DNA of 16,356 bases from an uncultured Collinsella sp. (lineage in GTDB: Bacteria > Actinomycetota > Coriobacteriia > Coriobacteriales > Coriobacteriaceae). This document shows, piece after piece, positions 12,253 through 16,356 of the stretch. A program made the translations under genes and the position numbers. The stretch lies in NCBI GenBank assembly GCA_900548565.1, contig URKV01000030.1, positions 1 through 16,356 on the forward strand, read 5' to 3'. Each line of letters opens with the position of its first letter. Within the stretch, counting starts at the first letter, position 1. The notes under the pieces are model-generated. The model was not told the origin of the DNA, did not search any database, and saw nothing but the letters and a program-made list of their open reading frames with translations.

Positions 12253-12897
12253 ATGGCTCGCAAAATCACCAAGCGTCAGCAGCAAATTTACGACTTCATC
12301 AAGGAATATCAGCAGGAGAAGGGTTATCCGCCCAGCGTGCGCGAGATGGCTTCTGCCGTGGGTCTTTCCTCCCCCAGCACCGTGCACGCCCATCTCTCTG
12401 CCCTGGAGGCGCGCGGGCTACTCAAGCGCGATGCTACCAAACCGCGCGCCCTGGAACTCTTTAACGAGGACGGTTCCTCGGTCTCAATTTCTAAATCTGA
12501 CGAGCCCACCGCACCTCGCGGAACGGTCTCGCTGCCGCTCGTTGGTCGCGTCGCAGCTGGGATTCCCATTCTGGCCGAGCAGAATATCGAAGACACTTTT
12601 ACTATCCCGACCGAAATCGCCACTGATCAGGGTTCCTTTATCCTTGAGGTACATGGGAGCTCAATGATCAATGTCGGCATCTTCAATGGCGATTACATCA
12701 TCGTCCGCGAGCAAAAGAGTGCCATGAACGGCGAAATTGTCGTGGCCATGATTGATGGTTCAGCGACCGTCAAGACGTTCTACAAGGAGCAGGGACGTGT
12801 ACGCCTGCAGCCTGAGAATGACACCATGGAGCCTATCTATGCAACGAATCCCGTTATCTTGGGCAAAGTCGTCGGCTTAATGCGCCGGTTCTCGTAA
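12253..12897 (+). CDS. lexA: LexA repressor / SOS regulator
   Basis: The 214-residue length is usual for LexA. The N-terminal winged helix (1-70, REMASAVGLSSPSTVHAHLSAL, key residues 30-51) binds SOS boxes. The C-terminal S24 peptidase domain self-cleaves when RecA filaments form. The cleavage bond is Ala102-Gly103 in VGRVAAGIP, the nucleophile is Ser137 in HGSSM, and the general base is Lys174 in SATVKTFY. ATG 12253 is chosen for AGAGGA seven bases before it. An ATG at 12232 has no ribosome binding site and would leave no room after box 3. Three LexA boxes upstream indicate tight autoregulation. The stop overlaps the next gene as TAATG. Confidence 0.96.
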   Translation: MARKITKRQQQIYDFIKEYQQEKGYPPSVREMASAVGLSSPSTVHAHLSALEARGLLKRDATKPRALELFNEDGSSVSISKSDEPTAPRGTVSLPLVGRVAAGIPILAEQNIEDTFTIPTEIATDQGSFILEVHGSSMINVGIFNGDYIIVREQKSAMNGEIVVAMIDGSATVKTFYKEQGRVRLQPENDTMEPIYATNPVILGKVVGLMRRFS

Positions 12898-13601
12898 TGC
12901 AAAAACGCATCACCATCTTTGATACCGTCCGCGGGTTTACGATGATTTCAATGGCAGGTTTTCACGCTTGCTACGATCTCGCCTACCTGTACGACTGGGA
13001 TATGCCCTGGTTTACCCAGACCGTCTTTCAAGACATCTGGCGCGCCAGCATCAGCTGGGTATTTTTGTTTATCGCGGGTTGGATGTGCACCCTTTCGCGC
13101 AACAATATCAAACGTGCCGCCAAATACGCCTTAGCAGCACTCGTCGTCTGGCTGGCAACAACACTTGTCTCAGTCGACGATTCGGTTAATTTTGGCATCA
13201 TCTACTGCATGGCCTCATGTACCGGCATCGTAGCGTTGACCGATCCCGTCCTTAAGAAGATTTCGGCGAGATGGGGCATGTCTCTATGCCTTGTGTTGTT
13301 CGCCCTCACCTGGAGCATCCCCAAAACGACCTACCCTGTCCCCTACCTGGCGTGGCTGGGATTTCCGAGCCCTGGGTTTGTCTCAGGTGATTACTACCCC
13401 ATCATCCCGTTTATCTTTATGTATCTTGCAGGATACTTCGCCGCACACATAGCGCAGGGAATCGGTAAGAACGCCCCAAGATGGGCCTACGCCAACCCCC
13501 TGCCGGCGCTCGCCAGCCTTGGACGTCATGCACTCCCCTTTTATCTGCTGCATCAGCCCATCATTCTGGGCATTTTGGAGCTCGTCTACTCGGTGCGATA
13601 A
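12897..13601 (+). CDS. DUF1624/HGSNAT-type membrane acyltransferase
   Basis: This 234-residue polytopic membrane protein resembles the heparan-alpha-glucosaminide N-acetyltransferase (DUF1624) family. It has the N-terminal FDTVRGFTMISMAGFHACYD (8-27; Arg12 and His23 are the conserved polar residues), six or seven hydrophobic segments (about 50-65, 78-92, 98-115, 127-141, 168-187, 212-229), and LHQPI near the end. The family is thought to move acetyl groups across membranes to sugars. No substrate can be named. The ATG shares a base with the lexA stop (TAATG), so it is probably translated by coupling and may be SOS-regulated. Its last 16 bases overlap the end of hflX on the other strand. Confidence 0.82.
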   Translation: MQKRITIFDTVRGFTMISMAGFHACYDLAYLYDWDMPWFTQTVFQDIWRASISWVFLFIAGWMCTLSRNNIKRAAKYALAALVVWLATTLVSVDDSVNFGIIYCMASCTGIVALTDPVLKKISARWGMSLCLVLFALTWSIPKTTYPVPYLAWLGFPSPGFVSGDYYPIIPFIFMYLAGYFAAHIAQGIGKNAPRWAYANPLPALASLGRHALPFYLLHQPIILGILELVYSVR

Positions 13602-14875
13602 CGCTCGAGCCGCGGCGCGATACGGGCCGGCAGCTTCGCCACAATACGAACGCCGTCCTCAAGATATTCCTCGTGCAAAAGGGTTCCCTGCTCATGCACC
13701 AGCGTGATGAGGGCGCCCTCGCGATACGGAATATCAGCAGAGAGCAACACATCGGTAGCAGCCGCCTCACGAGCAATACGGTCGACGAGATCGTCGAGTC
13801 CCTCGCCCGTCTGGGCCGAGAACAGCACGGCCTCGGGATAGCGACGACGGAAGCTCAGTCGATCAACGCTATCGAGAAGATCGATTTTATTGAATACGGT
13901 CAGAGTTAAACGCTCTCCAGCGCCGATCTCATCAAGCACGCGATCGACTGCCTCGAGCTGGCGCTCGTAGTCCTCGTCAGAGGCATCCACAACTTTAAGG
14001 ATCAGATCGGCACCAAGAACCTCAGACAGCGTGGACTTAAAGGCATCAACGAGACCATGCGGTAGCTTTTGAATAAAGCCAACGGTATCGGTAATCGTCA
14101 TGCCACGACCGCCGGGCAGGCGATACGAACGCGTCGTCGGGTCGAGCGTAGCAAACAGCTTGTCCTGCGAAAGTACCGTAGAGCCGGTCAGACGATTGAG
14201 CAACGTCGATTTTCCGGCATTGGTATAACCGGCTAACGCGACGCGAAACGCCGGTGACTCAATGCGACTCTTGGATTGAACATCGCGACGCTGTTCAACC
14301 TGCTTAAGCTCACGACGAAGCGCAGCGATCTTATTGCGAATGAGGCGACGGTCAACCTCGAGCTGACTTTCACCCTGACCAAAGCGTGAGCCGATGCCGC
14401 CGCGCGTCTGTTCCTTGGCAAGATGACTCCACATACCGCGCAAACGGGGCAACAGATACTGCAACTGTGCCAACTGCACCTGCAGACGACCCTCACGGGT
14501 CTGAGCGTGCAAGCCAAAGATATCGAGAATCAACGCCGTACGGTCGATAATCTTAACCGGTTCGCCCACGGCTTTCTCAAGATAAGACTGCTGCGAGGGC
14601 GTCAGGTCGTCGTCAAAAATAACGACATCGGCATCCATGCGATGCACCAGGCCGCACAGCTCTTCAACCTTACCGGAACCGATAAACGATTTAGGATACG
14701 GCTTAACCAGACGCTGTGACAAACGCGCCACGCACTGGGCGCCAGCCGTATGGGCCAGGCGCTCAAGCTCGTCAAGCGAACGATCGAGCGGCCACGCATT
14801 GTCGCGCCACTCAACACCAACTAATATGGCACGCTCGGGCTCGGGTGCCGTGGGAACAAGGGGGAAGCGGGCCAT
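13586..14875 (-). CDS. hflX: GTPase HflX
   Basis: This 429-residue ribosome-associated GTPase is known in other bacteria to split or rescue stalled ribosomes. The N-terminal HflX domain includes GSGKVEEL (66-73), VVIFDDDLTPSQ (84-95) and the basic RGGIGSRFGQGESQLEVDRR (158-177). The GTPase motifs follow: G1 GYTNAGKST (216-224), G3 DTVGF (263-267), G4 NKID (329-332) and G5 SAQ (353-355). The start codon shares its A with the miaA stop (TAATG), with GAGG upstream, so it is translationally coupled to miaA. It is tail-to-tail with the acyltransferase gene with no terminator between. Confidence 0.96.
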   Translation of the reverse strand: MARFPLVPTAPEPERAILVGVEWRDNAWPLDRSLDELERLAHTAGAQCVARLSQRLVKPYPKSFIGSGKVEELCGLVHRMDADVVIFDDDLTPSQQSYLEKAVGEPVKIIDRTALILDIFGLHAQTREGRLQVQLAQLQYLLPRLRGMWSHLAKEQTRGGIGSRFGQGESQLEVDRRLIRNKIAALRRELKQVEQRRDVQSKSRIESPAFRVALAGYTNAGKSTLLNRLTGSTVLSQDKLFATLDPTTRSYRLPGGRGMTITDTVGFIQKLPHGLVDAFKSTLSEVLGADLILKVVDASDEDYERQLEAVDRVLDEIGAGERLTLTVFNKIDLLDSVDRLSFRRRYPEAVLFSAQTGEGLDDLVDRIAREAAATDVLLSADIPYREGALITLVHEQGTLLHEEYLEDGVRIVAKLPARIAPRLERYRTE

Positions 14876-15813
14876 TAGGCAGCCTCAATACAATGCAGGA
14901 TGTCCTCAACGACCTCATCGATCGTAAACTCGTCCATATCAAACCACACGATACGGTCATCGCGCTTAAACCACGAAAGCTGACGTTTGGCATAGCGACG
15001 CGAACGCATCTTGATGAGTTCGCGAGCCTCATCCATAGAAATCACGCCATTGAAAGCATCAATGATCTCTTTATAGCCAATTGCCTGCATCGAAGTCAGG
15101 GCATCACCCAGCCCCTGGTCCATAAGACCGCGAACCTCATCGACAAGACCCTGCTCAAACATCAGATCGACGCGCAGGTTAATGCGCTCGTAGAGCACCT
15201 CGCGATTACGCGTCAGACCAAACCATAGAGCATGATAATGCTCGCGCGGAAAACTAAACTGACTTTTTTGCTGTGCATAGGAGATACCATCATCATGCAT
15301 CTCGAGCGCACGAATCACACGGCGCACATTATGGGGATGAATAACAGCAGCCGATTCTGGGTCGCGCTCGGCAAGCAGGGCATGCAGCTCTTCCTCGCCA
15401 ATACGCTCGGCAAGCTCCTGATAGCCCATACGACGATCGTCCTCAAGTTCACCCGAAGGAAAGTCCATTTCATCGAGGGCGGCCTTGAGATACAGCCCCG
15501 TACCTCCGCAAAAAACCGGCAGGCAACCCGAACCAAGGAGACGTTCAACATGCGCGCGAGCGTCAGCCTGATAAAGCGCAGCAGAATATGCCACACCCGG
15601 CTCTACAATGTCGACGAGACGCAGCGGCACCGTACACTCATCGGGCGCCATCTTTGCGGTACCGATGTCCATGCCGCGATAGATTTGCATCGCATCGCAC
15701 GACAGCACTTCAGACGAAAGATGAGCTGCCAAACGGTCGGCAACATCACTCTTACCAACCGCCGTCGGACCGACGATCGCAACGGCGGAAAGTCCTGCCC
15801 TGGGAGAAACCAT
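14875..15813 (-). CDS. miaA: tRNA dimethylallyltransferase
   Basis: This 312-residue enzyme, of usual length, transfers a dimethylallyl group to A37 of tRNAs that read codons starting with U. The product is the substrate of MiaB. The P-loop GPTAVGKS (15-22), the catalytic-site DAMQIYRGMDIGTAK (40-54), GGTGLYLKA (103-111) and the C-terminal QAIGYKEI and SRRYAKRQLSWFKRD blocks are all typical. It begins on the last base of the miaB stop and ends on the first base of the hflX start, both as TAATG, so the three genes are one tightly coupled operon. Confidence 0.97.
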   Translation of the reverse strand: MVSPRAGLSAVAIVGPTAVGKSDVADRLAAHLSSEVLSCDAMQIYRGMDIGTAKMAPDECTVPLRLVDIVEPGVAYSAALYQADARAHVERLLGSGCLPVFCGGTGLYLKAALDEMDFPSGELEDDRRMGYQELAERIGEEELHALLAERDPESAAVIHPHNVRRVIRALEMHDDGISYAQQKSQFSFPREHYHALWFGLTRNREVLYERINLRVDLMFEQGLVDEVRGLMDQGLGDALTSMQAIGYKEIIDAFNGVISMDEARELIKMRSRRYAKRQLSWFKRDDRIVWFDMDEFTIDEVVEDILHCIEAA

Positions 15814-16356
15814 TAGCGCGGCTCGCCCACAACGGAGCCGGACAAATACCAGGTCTTGGCAACGTCAACGTCAACATCAACGATCTTGCCAACAAGCTGA
15901 TCGATGCTGTAACCCTCGGGGATAGGCGCATGCACGGTCTGATTCTTGGGACTCTTGCCCAGCAGGACCGCGTCGTTCTTTTTACTCGTTCCCTCAATGA
16001 GCGCCGGCACCACAGTATGAAGCTCACCCTGGTTATACTCGTGAGCCGTAGTCTCGATAACCTTAACCAGGCGGTTGAAACGCTCGAGAATAACCTCATG
16101 CGGCGTGGGATCGTCAATCTCTGCGGCCGGAGTACCGGCACGCTTGGAATAGATGAAGGTATAGGCCTGAGCATAGCGGACCGTCTCGGCAAGTGAGAGC
16201 GTCTGCTCAAAGTCTTCTTCAGTCTCGCCCGGGAATCCAACGATAATATCGGTCGAGAGCGCGATATCGGGCATGCGGTTGCGAATGCGATCGACCAGGC
16301 CCAGATAGTCCTCGCGTGTATAACGGCGATTCATCTCTTTGAGGATACGCGTGGAG
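15813..16356 (-). CDS. miaB: tRNA methylthiotransferase MiaB (5' end outside the window)
   Basis: Only the last 180 or so codons are present. The frame runs open to the window edge as STRILKEMNRRYTREDY, so the methionine at 16334 is internal. MiaB is a radical-SAM enzyme that adds methylthio to i6A37 made by MiaA. Seen here are the end of the radical-SAM domain (ALSTDIIVGFPGETEEDF) and the C-terminal TRAM RNA-binding domain (from about GELHTVVPALIEG to the end). The Fe-S cysteines are off the window. It is the first of the visible miaB-miaA-hflX operon. Confidence 0.95.
   Translation of the reverse strand, partial: STRILKEMNRRYTREDYLGLVDRIRNRMPDIALSTDIIVGFPGETEEDFEQTLSLAETVRYAQAYTFIYSKRAGTPAAEIDDPTPHEVILERFNRLVKVIETTAHEYNQGELHTVVPALIEGTSKKNDAVLLGKSPKNQTVHAPIPEGYSIDQLVGKIVDVDVDVAKTWYLSGSVVGEPR

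Overview
The window is about 16 kb of bacterial chromosome from an actinobacterium. The best fit is an anaerobic gut coriobacterium such as Collinsella, inferred from protein flavour, moderately high G+C and gene order, not from a database match. Two gene blocks have recognisable actinobacterial synteny. The first is pgsA-like / garA-like FHA / ftsR-like MerR, compare Rv1822-Rv1827-Rv1828 of M. tuberculosis. The second is nrdR / LysM protein / lexA / hflX / miaA / miaB, compare Rv2718c-Rv2720 and on to Rv2725c, Rv2727c and Rv2733c. Start codons were reset from the longest open frame wherever a ribosome binding site decided the matter.

Layout. 1-49 is not biology: it is an Illumina Nextera i5 adapter left on the contig end. 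50-1923 is the end of an integrated element with a tyrosine recombinase (184-1674, minus). The element abuts the displaced 3' half of a tRNA-Pro(GGG) gene (1924-1968), so it appears to have entered at the anticodon loop. A terminator at 1978-2007 closes the old tRNA gene. Then come a phosphatidylglycerophosphate-synthase-like enzyme (2264-2968) and a probable operon of garA-like FHA protein, ftsR-like regulator, apt and a secreted NlpC/P60 hydrolase (3035-6082), which ends at a terminator.

A convergent pair follows: degV (6248-7114, plus) and a DUF1836 regulator (7188-7799, minus). The two share a bidirectional terminator and, less expectedly, a 29-bp operator-like palindrome (25/29 identical) over the -35 region of each promoter. 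trxB (minus) and a GT28-type glycolipid glycosyltransferase (plus) diverge from 8893-9009. Between the glycosyltransferase and dut is a 385-bp gap with three large hairpins. Two of these are copies of one element, with a nearly invariant 36-nt loop and stems that differ but stay fully paired. Each copy lies just after a stop codon in the sense direction.

The SOS and nucleotide section holds a LysM membrane protein, nrdR and dut, all leftward and probably cotranscribed. It is divergent from lexA, and three evenly spaced LexA boxes lie in the divergent region. A 12-bp inverted repeat covers the nrdR start codon. lexA is stop/start-coupled (TAATG) to a membrane acyltransferase of the DUF1624/HGSNAT type. 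The right end is a leftward miaB-miaA-hflX operon with TAATG coupling at both junctions. miaB is cut by the window edge.
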